Positions 47,401 to 56,716 of a stretch of DNA of 64,000 bases are shown here, one piece after another. The DNA comes from Odobenus rosmarus divergens (lineage: Eukaryota > Chordata > Mammalia > Carnivora > Odobenidae). Within the stretch, counting starts at the first letter, position 1, and the number at the start of each line of letters is the position of its first letter. The stretch spans positions 2,243,387-2,307,386 of the forward strand of contig NW_004450460.1 of assembly GCF_000321225.1 (NCBI RefSeq), given 5' to 3'. The notes under the pieces are model-generated. The model made no database searches, was not told where the DNA came from, and saw only the letters and a list, made by a program, of their open reading frames with translations. The position numbers and the translations under genes were made by a program.

Positions 47401-50400
47401 TCATAGGCTCCGTGGGGTGAGGCGGCAGACCTCAGGTAAGAAAATGACAAGTCGTGGCTCAGCTGCAGAGGTGCAGGCCTTCCCAGCAGCACCGCGGTAG
47501 AAGGTAGCAATGGAGGCTTCCAACAGTGAGATCCCCGCCCCAGGAGATCAAGAACACTCCTATGAGCTGTTGGTCACGCAAAGTGCCTTTCCATCCACCA
47601 TGAACAACCGCTAAACTCTGAGTTAAATGGTTCATAAATAAATATTAAGACTAAGATCTCTCTGTAGGCTAGGAATTTGCTTACCTGGACTAATTCACTT
47701 AGCATATCTACATTTCTGAAGATGGTAAACCAGAACTCTGGAATTCCTCTGGGGTTTGGCTCCTCTCCTGTTGCTGCTTCTTTTTCTGCTAGGACTACTT
47801 TATTTTTCATGTCTCCCTAAAATAAATAAATAAATAAATAAAGATGCCAAAGAGAACGCTTACCACAAAGCAACACATTTACATTCAATGACTTAATGCA
47901 GAATGCAAGTTTCAGAATCCTGCACAAACTTCTATCAAGAACTGTGTTCCCTGCATCTGCATCTCCAAGACCACCATGTATGTCACACTTTTAAATGTTT
48001 CTAAGGAACAAAGCAATCAAAGCACTCCATTCAGACGTGACTCTGTGATATAATTTTAGAATTCTGAGTGCCATCGACCTTGGGGAAGGTGCCAAGTGCC
48101 AGCTCTATGAGACGTCCGTCTTGGGCCAGCCAGCCACCCAGCACCGGACGGAGACTCCAGTGCCCACGGCAACAAGGAACGTCGGCAGCGTGTACGTCCG
48201 ATGGTAAGGAGGGGGCTATAAACATCCGGACAGAAACTGCACGCAGCCATCAGGGAGGTGACCCGACAGCACAGGCCACACGCAGAGGCGTCTCTCTCAC
48301 ACTGCGGCCCACGGAGGTCGAGCACGAGATGGAGCCAGTGCAAGTGCAAACACTTCATCACGGGGGATTCTTATGTGGAAATGATCAGAAGGGGCTTTTT
48401 AAATTAACAGAGGCAGATTGTTCTTGAGAAATAAGGAAGTGATTCACAACTAGATCCATCCATAACCACAGCCTCAACTGGGCCAGGTTCTACAATATGT
48501 TTGAAAGATCAAAAACATACGGTTACTACAACTAACATACACTTCGAATAAATTCCCTAAAAAGGAATCCTGATGGATAAAAAAAGGATAAAAGCTACTT
48601 GTCTTCCAAACAAACTTCAAGTGGACAAAGTTACCCTGCAGCATGTGGGGACTTTCTGTGGCACTAGAACGGGACCTGTTGAAGGCTGTGAGCAGGTGAT
48701 GAGAGGCTCCCAATCCAAAGTGGCTGGGGGCACCGTGGCGATTTCATCGCCACTGCTGGTCCTGGAGGAGGGTGGCCCGGACGCCTACCACGCCCTCCTC
48801 ACAACCCTAACCTCGCAGCGACTACCGACACAGGCGTCCCCTCCCCTGTGGGACCTCGCTTTGGTCTCGATAGAAGACTCTTCCTGACGGTTTCGTTTCT
48901 GTCCGTCCGATCCCACATCTCACTCTCCTATGGCATGGAGCTGCTTAGACCACTGAGCAGGGGGAGCGTGTCTGGGTCACAGAATTAACGGATACTGGAC
49001 CTGCCTGCCGCTCAGGAGTCTGATGACAAAGAAATCGAAACGGCCAGCCCAAGGGGGAAACAGCACCTACTGTCAGGAGGTCCTTCCTTTGTGACGCTGT
49101 AAGAGACTCACTAGGTGAGAGCACCGCAACAGCACAAGCCGCTGTCGAGCGAACGCGGTACTCACAGCCAACTTCTCCTCCTCCCCGCTGTCGCTGTGCC
49201 ACTCCGACTCTGCGTCTGTCGGCTCCACGTCCCCCGTGATGAACTCCCTTCTCTGAGTGAGAACGAGACCTTCTTAGAGTTAGGCCAAGTTAGTCAGAAG
49301 CTCAAGAGTTCAGTTTGTAAATGGTGTCTGTGAAAACCAATGCTTTTATAACTTGAGATTCTGCATTTTAGGGCTCGAAGGAGACCCGTTCAAGGACCCA
49401 CCACTCCGTAAACATGGGAGTCTTACGTGAAGAAAGCTCTGAAACCACGCAGGCAACGCAGAGGGAGCTGCCCACCTTGTCGAAGAGGGGCTGGTACAGG
49501 GCGGCGTACTTCCTCTCCAGGTCGTGCACCTCCTCGTAGAACTTGGCTTCTATGTGGGCGCACCTCACCTGCAGCTGCTTCAGTGCGTTGATCCTTCTCT
49601 TCACGGCTTTTGGCAAACTGAAACAGGGAAGGAAAGGGAAAACATCCTTATGCCTGCAAAGTAAGGCAGCGTGCTTTTCAATCTTCTTAAAATAAATTCA
49701 GGCTACCAGAGAATTCACATCCTTACTACAGCAATGAGCTCCTAAACATCATTAGAAGGACGAACATCCCAACAAAAGGGGTGGGGGAGATGTTGACGGA
49801 TAATCCACAAAGGAAAAAATACAAAGAATCAAACACGGAAAGAAGGTTCAATCCCACAAAATATCTGAAAGAAAGTTAATTTAAAAGAACTGCTGTCTGT
49901 TCCTTACCAAACTGGCAATTAAAAAGAACCTCCTGGGTTTGATTAAGCCCGAGGGCACAGAAGTCCTCTAACCAACTCATCCACCTCAAAGGCAAAGCAG
50001 AACCTGAATGTTCCGTGGGTCCAGCAACTCTACGTCTAAGAACTTATGCTAAAGAAATAACCAAATACTTATGTGCTGGTATGTCCACTGAGGCGTTATT
50101 TGTGAAAGTGGAAAACTGGAAATAATGACAAGTTGAACAGGATTAAAACACAGCCTGTCCGAAATCATGTTTTCAAAGAATATTCAGCACCAAGTGAAGG
50201 CTTCATGTTGATGCACTAAGGGAAATATCAGACACAATACAGACAAGTGGGGTCTGTTCCCTTCCAGGGTCAGGTAACTTTGAGCTTCTTTGCCTTTTGA
50301 TACTTCTCTATATTCTTTTATTTTTTTAAGGATTTTATTTATTTTACAGAGAGAGTGAGTGAGGGAGGGAGGAGCAGGGGGAGCGGGACAAACAGACTCC

Positions 50401-53400
50401 GTGCTGAGCACAGAGCCGGACGCGGGGCTCAATCCCACAACCGTACGACCATGACCTGAGCTGAAATCAAGAGCTGGACGATCAACCCAGGCACCCCAGT
50501 ACTTTTCTATATTCTAAAAATATTTTAGTTTGTAAGCATTACTTCTAATAAATCAGAAAAAACAAAACCCCTTTTAACCCATCAAAATTGTATGTTTAAC
50601 ATGAAGCCCTTGGTCACCATCTGCAACAAAGAGCAGATTTCTGGGCCTCATCACAGACCCATACAGCCCTCCCAGGCAGCGTCCACCTGGGCTGAGCCCT
50701 CGAGGTGGGGCTAGCAGTAGCCTGGGCACTCTACCCTTCCTGCAACAACTCATGGAGTCCTAGCTGCTCCTAGGCACAGCACTGTTTAGAAAGTACTGGA
50801 AGAGCCTTAAATAGAGCCTTAAATCACAAAGGACCCTGCCACCCTACCCACAGCTACCTCATGGTAAAGGTCCTTTACCAAGACTCCTAACTACAGTCCT
50901 GTCTCTAGGACTACTGCCGGCAGGAGAACAAGGAGGAAGCACAGTGAGGACCTAATGAAATGGCAGACATACAGAAACACCTGTATTTCTTTTCTGCATT
51001 AATCACACAATTACAATTGTCTTTTATCTTTCTGTATCTTCCTAATAGAGTAAAAATAACAAATGATTTTAAGCAAACTGGACCCTGATATCCTACAACC
51101 AGCTGTCCTCCTCCAATCAGTTACAGTAACTCCACACTGTCCCGCCAGCAGGCATTTACCAGGTAGTACGTCCAACATGGAACCGATTCTATTCCATGAA
51201 GCCTTGTTCCTAGCCCCGGCATTCCCTCTCCATGAAACCCACCCCACTCACCCGGAGTCTAGCCAGAAAACTAGAGACCATTATCATCCTCCACTCTCCC
51301 ACTCCCAGGCAGTATCACTAGTCCACCAGCGGAGAGCCAGCAGGGAGCCAGCACCCTGCCCTGAGCATGGCCCGACGGCCCACCGACTAGGTAACCCCCC
51401 GCCCCCCACCGCACCTCCCACCACAGGCCTGCACCTCTACCACCTGCTGAGCCTAGGCGCTACTCTTTGGAATCCAGTGCCTGGTTCTCAGCACCCAAAG
51501 TCTGCTCAATGAGAAAGACACTTATTGCTAGTCTAAGGAACCAGGAAATCAGTCTTTTTTCCCTTTGTTTCTTAAAGTTGTACCGAGTCCCATGCACAGC
51601 ATACTTACGTCTCAATGTAACTTGAAGGAGTGTGGGAGACATTGTCAAGCCGTTCCTGTAAAGCTGCCAAAACCTGAGGATTCTGCATCACCTGATCAGT
51701 GAGCTTTTCTATTAAGAGGTAAAAACAAGGTCAAAACATTTCAAATATCCCTGACACAGAACAGCCAAGGGTAGAAAATCAGCATGTATCTACCCAGCTA
51801 TGTTAATTCACTTTAATTTCTAAATGTAGCAAGTGGCTTCTTAAGAACATGTTTTAAAAATACTTGAAATTTAGGGTGCCTGGGTGGCTCAGTTGTTAAG
51901 CGTCTGCCTTCGGCTCAGGTCATGATCCCAGGGTCCTGGGATCGAGTCCCGTATCGGGCTACCTGCTCGGCGGGAAGCCTGCTTCTCCCTCTCCCACTCC
52001 CCCTGCTTGTGTTCCTGCTCTCGCTGTCTCTGTCAAATAAATAAATAAAATCTTAAAAAAAAAAAAAAAAACAAACTTGAAATTTATTTCATTTTTTTAG
52101 ATGGGGGGGTGGGCAGAGGGAGAGGAAGAGAGAATCTCAAGCAGACTCCCCGCCCAGCACAGAGCCTGACACGGGGCTCGATCACAGGACCCTGAGATCA
52201 AGACCTGAGCCAAAATCAAGAGTTGGACACTTAACCGACTAAGCCACCCAAGCACCCCCTCAAATGTACTTTAAAGGCATTTGACCCGCTGTTACCCAGC
52301 TGAGCAGGCGGTCAGAAATCCACTGGAGGGGGCGCCTGGGTGGCTCAGTCGGTTGGGCGGCTGCCTTCGGCTCAGGTCATGATCCCAGGGTCCTGGGATC
52401 GAGCCCCACGTCCGGCTCCCTGCTCGGCGGGGAGCCTGCTTCTCCCTCTCCCTCTGCCTGCCACTCTGCCTACTTGTGCTCTCTATCTCTCTGTCAAATA
52501 AATAAATAAAATCTAAAAAAAAAACAAAAACAAAAAAAGAAATCCACTGAAGGGCACCCAGCTAGTTCTGGTTCTTGCTTCAGCTGTTTAAGCCTCAAAC
52601 CTCCCAAAGATGTCATCACCTCCCAGTGCAGGGTCCTATCTCCTGCCACCTCACCTTCTCTCCCCAAGACCTAAGGGGGCCCAGAAGCCAAGAACAGGGA
52701 CAAGGAGACTGTCCCTCAGAGAACATCAGCGCTTTCTTGTGGCCTGGCTCACGTCCCAGGAAGCCCTATGTGCACCGGCTCCTGGGGCACCAGACACGCG
52801 TGCGTTCTCACCTCTACCTTCACCTCCACTGCCCTTCTGCCCAAACCGCCCCCACACCACACTTCCTCACTACCCCCTCCCAAAACTCACTGGCCTCCTC
52901 CCCCCACACTGCCCTGGTGGCTCACACACATCTGCACTGTTTCCCAATGAACAAACAAGACACTGAAGGGGAAGGAAGGTCTTTCACTCAACTATAACCA
53001 GGGAGTGGCCCAACAGAACACCTGCCCACAGCAGAGACTCCGTGTTTGCTAAAGTGACGCCGGCTCGCTCCCACTGGCCAGGAACCCTAATTTGGCACCC
53101 TCACCTGACTCCAAAGGTACCTGGAGCTCTGTCCACCTTTTTGTACGGAAGTCACAGGGGCAAGCAAAGGATATCAAGTAGACAACTCAATTTTAACATT
53201 TTAATTATAAACAACCACTAACATGAAGCACTGTGTGTATTTATCTATACGCTCACACCTACATACAACTGTGTATGTATACAATACGTATAAATACTAC
53301 ACCACACACAGACACACATCTCCTCTAGCTCTGGCCACCGGAAGGCCTAGAAACAATGACAGCTAGCATCTATATTCTGGTTTTTAAACATCTCCCCCTA

Positions 53401-55720
53401 CTAAAAGGAACACGGCCCCTTGCAGAGATGGTAGACTCCAGGTCCAGAGCAAGAAAAGTTCAAGAAAAAATGTAGCTTAGCATCACAAAGCTATAAAGTG
53501 CTCAAAGCTCATGGGGACATAGCAAAAGGTCACAGAAGCCAGCCTGAAGAGACCGGCACTGGCCACGTGGGACAATTTGCACACCAAAAAGTACTGATGG
53601 TGCCTGACAAAACACTGAAGGAGTAACAATCTAGGAAAGTGCAGGAACCCTGCAGTGGGGGCTGGGAAAGCAGGGAGGGAAAGGCCATCTCTAACAGATG
53701 TAATACACAGAAGACTGCCAAACTTAGAAAAACGCCCTTGTGCAAACACTGATGTCACACCTGATTCTGCAAGGATCGTTATCACGACCCATGGAGAACA
53801 GGGTGTCCACAGGATGACCAACAGGTCACTTACTGAAGGGACCCTCACAACAGGGAAGGCTGCCAGACATGACCTTCACCGAGTCCTCAATCTCAGGATC
53901 CCCGGCCATGGCCCCAGCGTGCTCCCCCTGCAGCAGGTCACCCATGTGGCAGTCTGAATCTAATGGGAAGGAAACAACCTGACCAATCCAGAGCATGGCC
54001 TGCTTATTCTACAAGACAGCCGGGGAGCAGCCTGCAGATGTGTCATTACAGCAAAGAATAAAAAGGTGGGAGGACGGCTCTAGAAGAAAGGAGACAGAAC
54101 TAGATTCGGGACATCACCCCTGGCTGGTCCTGGACCTGGATGTGGGCTACGGCTAAAAAGAGCAGCTGAGAACAGCAAGGAAACAGCAACACGACTATAT
54201 ACTAGCTAAGTGCCATGTCAACGCCGCATTTCTTGCTTGTGGTCACGGCACCAGGGTTAGGAAAATTCATCCTAGTTTTTAGGAAATTTACACGAAACTG
54301 TTTAGGAGAAGAGTCAGGATACCCACAACTTGCTTTCAAACAGTTTAAGGGGAAAAAAGTATAGTTATATAAATTTAAAAATGGAGGAAAAAATAACACA
54401 TCTATGAACTGATGGACAAAATGATACGGAGCCTGGGGTTTGCTCCATAAGGATCAGGGAAGAAGGACACAGACGAAGACCGGTCGCTGGCTGAGCCATG
54501 GTGTACTGAGTGGCAGCCGGCACAAGGAGGCGCACTGTGCTAGTCATCCTACTTCTGGAAAGACTGATAAGTCTTTAGACCAAGTACCAATTTCCACTTG
54601 AATGCCTCTTAACTTCCCCAAACCTCTGAAGCACAGTAATCCTTCACTTGTATGACTTGTATTATCCCAAGAAATGGCTCAAGAGTGGAGGATGCTCTGC
54701 TCTGCACGCAAACTCCCCCACGCTTATCTTCCCACGGGTGGTGAACTGACCTGTGTTACTTGCATTTTTAGCAGCCTCCAAGGCATCTGAAGGAACACCA
54801 TCTGAAAAACTAAGACAGTATGTTAAATAAGTATTACTATCAAGAAGTTCTAAAGACAAAGAGCACAAGGGCATTTTTCTTGTGTAACATATTAAGAGGC
54901 AGCTCTACAACGACTTCATATTTGGACAGAACTATGGACACATGGGTGTATCTACGAGATATGTTCCTGTTATTTAAAAAAAAAAAAAAACAAATACAAA
55001 AAAACACCACTTACCACTTACCACACCCCCACCCCCTGCCATGTCCCATAGTTCTAATTTCCAACCCTGGCCAAAGCTTCTTAGTTTTCATTTCTACAGT
55101 TTCTTTCCCCCCCAAAATCTGCTCCCCACCCTAAAACTGAACCCACTAGCCAACCAACATGCATGCTACACTTTGGCCGGCTGCTAAAGGGATCAAGGAA
55201 GTGCCACCTTACCAAGTATTTAGGACACAAGGCCCACTGTGGCTCTGTAAGCTCACCACACAGTCTCTACAAACGATTAAACTTCACAAAAACAGGTATA
55301 TCGGTTTTCAAAGATGCCTGGACATGGCTTCCCTCACCAAAATTAAACCACGTCAAACACTACACAACATCAAACATAACCTTCAGGACGAGCCACAAAA
55401 CAAAATCTTTCACTTGACCACCGGAAGCTACACAAGGTGAGGATAGTGTCAAGTCAATCACAGGACTTCACCTGGGAGGTATTAAGACCTGGAGAGCAAC
55501 ATGATCACTTCCCACAAGAGGTTTTTCAGTATCGATATTTGAGACACTTGCCATGTGTGAAGCCATCTCCTCATGGGCTCAAACACAGCAGCGGAGGGAG
55601 GAGCCTGCCAACCAGAGCTGCTAATGAATAGTCACTGACCAGTGGCCTGGCTCATGCTCATCAACTAAAACTTAAATCCCAATAAACAAAGTCCATTTTG
55701 GCTTACCTGTTATCTGCCAT
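29913..55720 (-). CDS. NAP1L4: NAP1L4, nucleosome assembly protein 1-like 4 (full coding region, 13 coding exons)
   Basis: Coding segments in transcript order: 55707-55720, 54751-54809, 51609-51708, 49476-49617, 49166-49252, 47685-47816, 46874-46945, 42645-42784, 41212-41357, 38638-38660, 38263-38382, 35599-35628, 35095-35151, 29913-29951 (14 segments; the first holds only 14 bases). They sum to 1,161 bases, 386 codons plus stop, with all GT-AG ends and matching phases. The product is a NAP-family histone chaperone that binds H2A-H2B (and H3-H4), shuttles between cytoplasm and nucleus, and helps nucleosome assembly. Visible are the long dimerisation helix (LKQLQVRCAHIEAKFYEEVH), the core RNVDMLSELVQEYDEPILKHL region, a basic NLS-like run KKKQKHKGRG, an acidic C-terminal tail and a final CKQQ. 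The gene is known to be mostly biallelic at the edge of the imprinted domain. No break is seen. Confidence 0.97.
29952..35094 (-). other. NAP1L4 last intron (5.1 kb)
   Basis: No Can-SINE is recognised. Holds a short CAGG tract (31,655-31,676), a 51-bp tandem duplication (33,917-34,017) and an AAAC-rich run (34,280-34,300). Otherwise unique AT/GC-mixed sequence. Confidence 0.7.
33917..34017. repeat. 51-bp tandem duplication
   Basis: AGCTCCCACCGCAAACTGCC starts at 33917 and AGCTCCCACCGCAAACCGCC at 33968. The two units agree at nearly every base. Confidence 0.93.
35095..35151 (-). CDS. NAP1L4: NAP1L4 acidic tail exon
   Basis: Encodes ELEGDEEGEDEDDADVNPK, 19 codons, ending exactly at the Lys codon before donor GTCAGT. 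Acceptor TTTTGCAG. From memory one human isoform continues from here with a single Val; I did not locate that alternative. Confidence 0.94.
35152..35598 (-). other. NAP1L4 intron with 43-base homopolymer
   Basis: A 447-base intron between the 30-base acidic exon and the tail exon. Its main feature is the poly-C tract at 35428-35470 (poly-G in the transcript). Confidence 0.9.
35428..35470. repeat. Poly-C tract, 43 bases
   Basis: An uninterrupted run of C from 35428 to 35470. It is G43 in the NAP1L4 pre-mRNA, 129 bases after the donor of the 30-base exon. The true length may differ because such runs are error-prone in sequencing. Confidence 0.9.
35599..35628 (-). CDS. NAP1L4: NAP1L4 30-base acidic exon
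   Basis: Encodes FEEGEEGEEE, in phase 0 at both ends, so it could be skipped without a frameshift. Acceptor CTTTTTCAG and donor GTAAGA. Part of the acidic tail that binds histones. Confidence 0.93.
35629..38262 (-). other. NAP1L4 intron (2.6 kb)
   Basis: Starts with a G-rich run near 35,793-35,809. I recognise no gene or young mobile element in the rest. Confidence 0.7.
38263..38382 (-). CDS. NAP1L4: NAP1L4 coding exon, C-terminal part of the NAP core
   Basis: Encodes DEDSEFTLASDFEIGHFFRE and RIVPRAVLYFTGEAIEDDDN, 40 codons in phase 0. D.E.G..F...I.P.A...F.GEA is typical of NAP1-like proteins. The donor is GTATGT. Confidence 0.97.
38638..38660 (-). CDS. NAP1L4: NAP1L4 microexon (23 bases)
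   Basis: Encodes (A)SGDGESL between acceptor TTTCCCTAG and donor GTAAGC. It is needed to restore phase from 1 to 0. Human NAP1L4 carries the same ASGDGESL residues. Confidence 0.93.
38661..41211 (-). other. NAP1L4 intron (2.55 kb)
   Basis: Contains an alternating CA/CG tract (39,170-39,216) and a plus-strand Can-SINE (40,415-40,601). Otherwise unique sequence. Confidence 0.75.
40415..40601 (+). mobile_element. Can-SINE, plus strand, with target-site duplication
   Basis: Head GGGACGCCTGGGTGTGGCTC, then GGTCCTGGGATCAAGTCCCA, a CT-rich stretch, AAATAAATAAGATCTTT and an A tail. Direct repeats AAGAC(T/G)TGCCAGTATTT lie at 40398-40414 and 40602-40618. It lies antisense to NAP1L4. Confidence 0.96.
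41212..41357 (-). CDS. NAP1L4: NAP1L4 coding exon, nuclear-localisation hairpin
   Basis: Encodes CAIDWKKGKNVTVKTIKKKQ, KHKGRGTVRTITKQVPND and SFFNFFSPLK. The basic KKKQKHKGRG run sits in the hairpin used as the NLS in NAP1 proteins, and FFNFF is conserved. Confidence 0.97.
41358..42644 (-). other. NAP1L4 intron (1.3 kb)
   Basis: Unique sequence with a short old-repeat-like piece near 42,315-42,370. Nothing else is recognised. Confidence 0.65.
42645..42784 (-). CDS. NAP1L4: NAP1L4 coding exon, beta-hairpin region
   Basis: Encodes SFVLEFHFEPNDYFTNSVLT and KTYKMKSEPDKADPFSFEGP, then EIVDCDG. The F.L.FHF..N.YF.N..L.K.Y pattern is the NAP signature. The donor is GTAAGG. Confidence 0.97.
43700..43905 (+). 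repeat. MIR SINE
   Basis: CACATCACTTCTGCCTGTAG, then CTGTTTCCTCATCTATAAAG and GAAGCACTTAGAACAGGGTT follow the MIR order (A/B-box-derived head lost, core and LINE-like tail present). Confidence 0.8.
44427..44599 (+). mobile_element. Can-SINE, plus strand, with short internal deletions
   Basis: GGGGCGCCTGGATGGCTG, then TCATGATCCCAGGGTCCTGG, a CT-rich part, AAATAAGTAAAATCTTT and an A tail. The segments around CTCAGTCGGT and CCTTCGGCTCAGG are shortened compared with the copy at 52,328. Flanks AGAAAGGGTTTAAG and AGGGAGGGTTCAAG may be a diverged target duplication. Confidence 0.93.
45775..45789 (+). promoter_or_regulatory. Possible CTCF-type motif
   Basis: CCTCCAGGGGGCGCC matches the CTCF core consensus (CCASYAGRGGGCRS) with one mismatch. 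A single motif in an intron is weak evidence. Occupancy is unknown. Confidence 0.3.
46874..46945 (-). CDS. NAP1L4: NAP1L4 coding exon, NAP core
   Basis: Encodes EYDEPILKHLQDIKVKFSDP then GQPM, 24 codons in phase 0. D..L..L.DI is conserved in NAP domains. Acceptor TTAATCAG and donor GTGAGT. Confidence 0.97.
46946..47684 (-). other. NAP1L4 intron (0.74 kb)
   Basis: Unique sequence. I recognise nothing in it. Confidence 0.7.
47685..47816 (-). CDS. NAP1L4: NAP1L4 coding exon, NAP core
   Basis: Encodes GDMKNKVVLAEKEAATGEEP and GIPEFWFTIFRNVDMLSELV, 44 codons in phase 0. The IPEFW.T..RN block is a hallmark of NAP/SET proteins. Confidence 0.97.
47817..49165 (-). other. NAP1L4 intron (1.35 kb)
   Basis: Has a short AAATAAAT tract at 47,820-47,842 next to the acceptor side. 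Otherwise unique sequence. Confidence 0.7.
49166..49252 (-). CDS. NAP1L4: NAP1L4 coding exon, accessory acidic segment
   Basis: Encodes RREFITGDVEPTDAESEWHS then DSGEEEKLA, 29 codons in phase 0. Acceptor CTCACTCAG and donor GTGAGT. Because it is in phase 0 at both ends, skipping would keep the frame. Confidence 0.96.
49476..49617 (-). CDS. NAP1L4: NAP1L4 coding exon, dimerisation helix
   Basis: Encodes TLPKAVKRRINALKQLQVRC and AHIEAKFYEEVHDLERKYAA, then LYQPLFDK, the long helix through which NAP proteins dimerise. Acceptor TGTTTCAG and donor GTGGGC, the weakest donor in the gene. Confidence 0.97.
49618..51608 (-). other. NAP1L4 intron (2.0 kb)
   Basis: Holds one minus-strand Can-SINE (50,316-50,498). 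The rest is unique. Confidence 0.75.
50316..50498 (-). mobile_element. Can-SINE, minus strand, with target-site duplication
   Basis: T-rich start, TTTATTTTACAGAGAGAG, GCGGGGCTCAATCCCACAAC and the head complement CAACCCAGGCACCCC. Direct repeats TACTT(C/T)TCTATATTC lie at 50301-50315 and 50500-50514. Confidence 0.95.
51609..51708 (-). CDS. NAP1L4: NAP1L4 coding exon
   Basis: Encodes EKLTDQVMQNPQVLAALQER and then LDNVSHTPSSYIE. Acceptor CTTAATAG and donor GTAAGT. This is the start of the first NAP-domain helix. Confidence 0.96.
51874..52074 (+). mobile_element. Can-SINE, plus strand, with target-site duplication
   Basis: Head GGGTGCCTGGGTGGCTCAGT, body TCATGATCCCAGGGTCCTGG, tail AAATAAATAAATAAAATCTT and A run. 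Direct repeats ACTTGAAATTTA at 51862-51873 and 52075-52086. Confidence 0.97.
52088..52259 (-). mobile_element. Can-SINE, minus strand, more diverged
   Basis: CAGACTCCCCGCCCAGCACA, GGGGCTCGATCACAGGACCC and the head complement CTAAGCCACCCAAGCACCCC. It lies between two plus-strand copies. Confidence 0.93.
52328..52537 (+). mobile_element. Can-SINE, plus strand, near-consensus, with target-site duplication
   Basis: GGGGCGCCTGGGTGGCTCAG, CCTTCGGCTCAGGTCATGAT, CTGCTCGGCGGGGAGCCTGC and the AAATAAATAAATAAAATCT tail. Direct repeats AGAAATCCACTGA at 52314 and 52538. The best-preserved copy here and a good subfamily marker for the species group. Confidence 0.97.
54751..54809 (-). CDS. NAP1L4: NAP1L4 coding exon, N-terminal region
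   Basis: Encodes FSDGVPSDALEAAKNASNT after the split Ser. Acceptor ACTGTCTTAG and donor GTCAGT. Nearly identical to the human N-terminus, one of the less conserved parts of the family. Confidence 0.95.
54810..55706 (-). other. NAP1L4 intron (0.9 kb)
   Basis: An A run at 54,977-54,992, otherwise unique sequence. No element is recognised. Confidence 0.7.
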
Positions 55721-55737
55721 CTGAATGTTTTGATCTC
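55707..55737 (-). CDS. NAP1L4: NAP1L4 start-codon exon
   Basis: ATG at 55718-55720 is followed by GCAGATAACAG and the donor GTAAGC. The exon is 31 bases, with 17 bases of 5'UTR. The acceptor TTTGTAG lies at 55738. It encodes MADN plus a split Ser codon. A further upstream 5'UTR exon must exist because an acceptor precedes this one; I did not find it in the window. Confidence 0.92.
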
Positions 55738-56134
55738 CTACAAATTAAGAGAGTTGTAACAATTAACATTGCTAAATATTCACAAAGAACTTTCTAGGGT
55801 GCTTGTAGCAGTCAGTGGCTATCTATGGGGGATGAGGGTCTACCAGGAGGAGCAAGAGGGAACTTTCTGGGGTGATGGAAATGTTTTAGATCTTGAACGT
55901 GCCTGCTGGTTTCTTGGATACATATATTTGTCAAATTCATCAAATCTTACACTTAGGATCTATACATTTTAGTGCATGAACATTTTACTCATTAAAAAAA
56001 AAACAAACCCAAAAACTCTTTTTGGTGCTAAAACGACCAGAGTTCAGAGTAAGATTAATCAATTCTAATTTGCCTTCTCTCTCTAATAAGCTTCAGCAAT
56101 AGGGACATATGTCTATGCTACTAAGCCAATTATT

Positions 56135-56309
56135 TATCTATTTGACAGAGGGAGACAGCGAGAGAGGGAACACAAGCAGGGGGAGTGGGAGAGGGAGAAG
56201 CAGGCTTCCCGCGGAGCAGGGAGTCTGATGCGGGGCTCGATCCCAGGACCCTGGGACCATGACCTGAGCCGCAGGTGGACGCTTAACGACTGAGCCACCC
56301 AGGCGCCCC
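56135..56309 (-). mobile_element. Can-SINE, minus strand, with target-site duplication
   Basis: GAAGCAGGCTTCCCGCGGAG, GGGGCTCGATCCCAGGACCC and the head complement GAGCCACCCAGGCGCCCC. Flanking GCCAATTATTT repeats at about 56125 and 56313. Confidence 0.96.
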
Positions 56310-56395
56310 TAGGCCAATTATTTTAGAACTATTCAAAGCATTTACTATTGCTTACACTGTATTTCACACTCTAAGTCACAGAAAGATTTTTATTT

Positions 56396-56580
56396 TATTC
56401 TTATTTTTATATTTATTTATTTTAAGATTTACTTATTTGACAGAGAGAGACTGAGAGAGCACAAGCAGGGGGAGTGGCGGGCAGAGGGAGAAGCAGGCTC
56501 CCTGCTGGGCAAGGAGCCCGATGTGGGACTCGATCCCAGGACCCTGAAATCATGACATGAGCCAAAGGCAGATGCCCCTA
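56396..56580 (-). mobile_element. Can-SINE, minus strand, head shortened
   Basis: TTTAAGATTTACTTATTTGA (tail complement), GCAGGCTCCCTGCTGGGCAA and GGGACTCGATCCCAGGACCC, then a head in which CAAAGGCAGATG jumps straight to CCCCTAG. It directly abuts an older copy. Confidence 0.9.
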
Positions 56581-56581
56581 G

Positions 56582-56716
56582 TATTTTTTTTTAAGTAGGC
56601 TCCACACTCAGCATGGAGCTCAAGGCAGGGAGGGCTTGAACTCATGACCCCAAGATCAAGACCTAAGCTGAGACCAAGAGTCAGATGATTAACCAACTGA
56701 ACCACCCAGGAGCCCC
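56582..56716 (-). mobile_element. Older Can-SINE fragment, minus strand
   Basis: TTTTTTTTAAGTAGGCTCCA, CATGACCCCAAGATCAAGAC and the head complement CTGAACCACCCAGGAGCCCC. The longer divergence and the position suggest that the neighbouring SINE inserted into or next to its tail. Confidence 0.85.

Larger units (their letters stand above)
51709..54750 (-). other. NAP1L4 intron (3.0 kb) with SINE cluster
   Basis: Three Can-SINEs lie between 51,874 and 52,537. From 52,560 to 54,750 I recognise no element. Confidence 0.75.
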
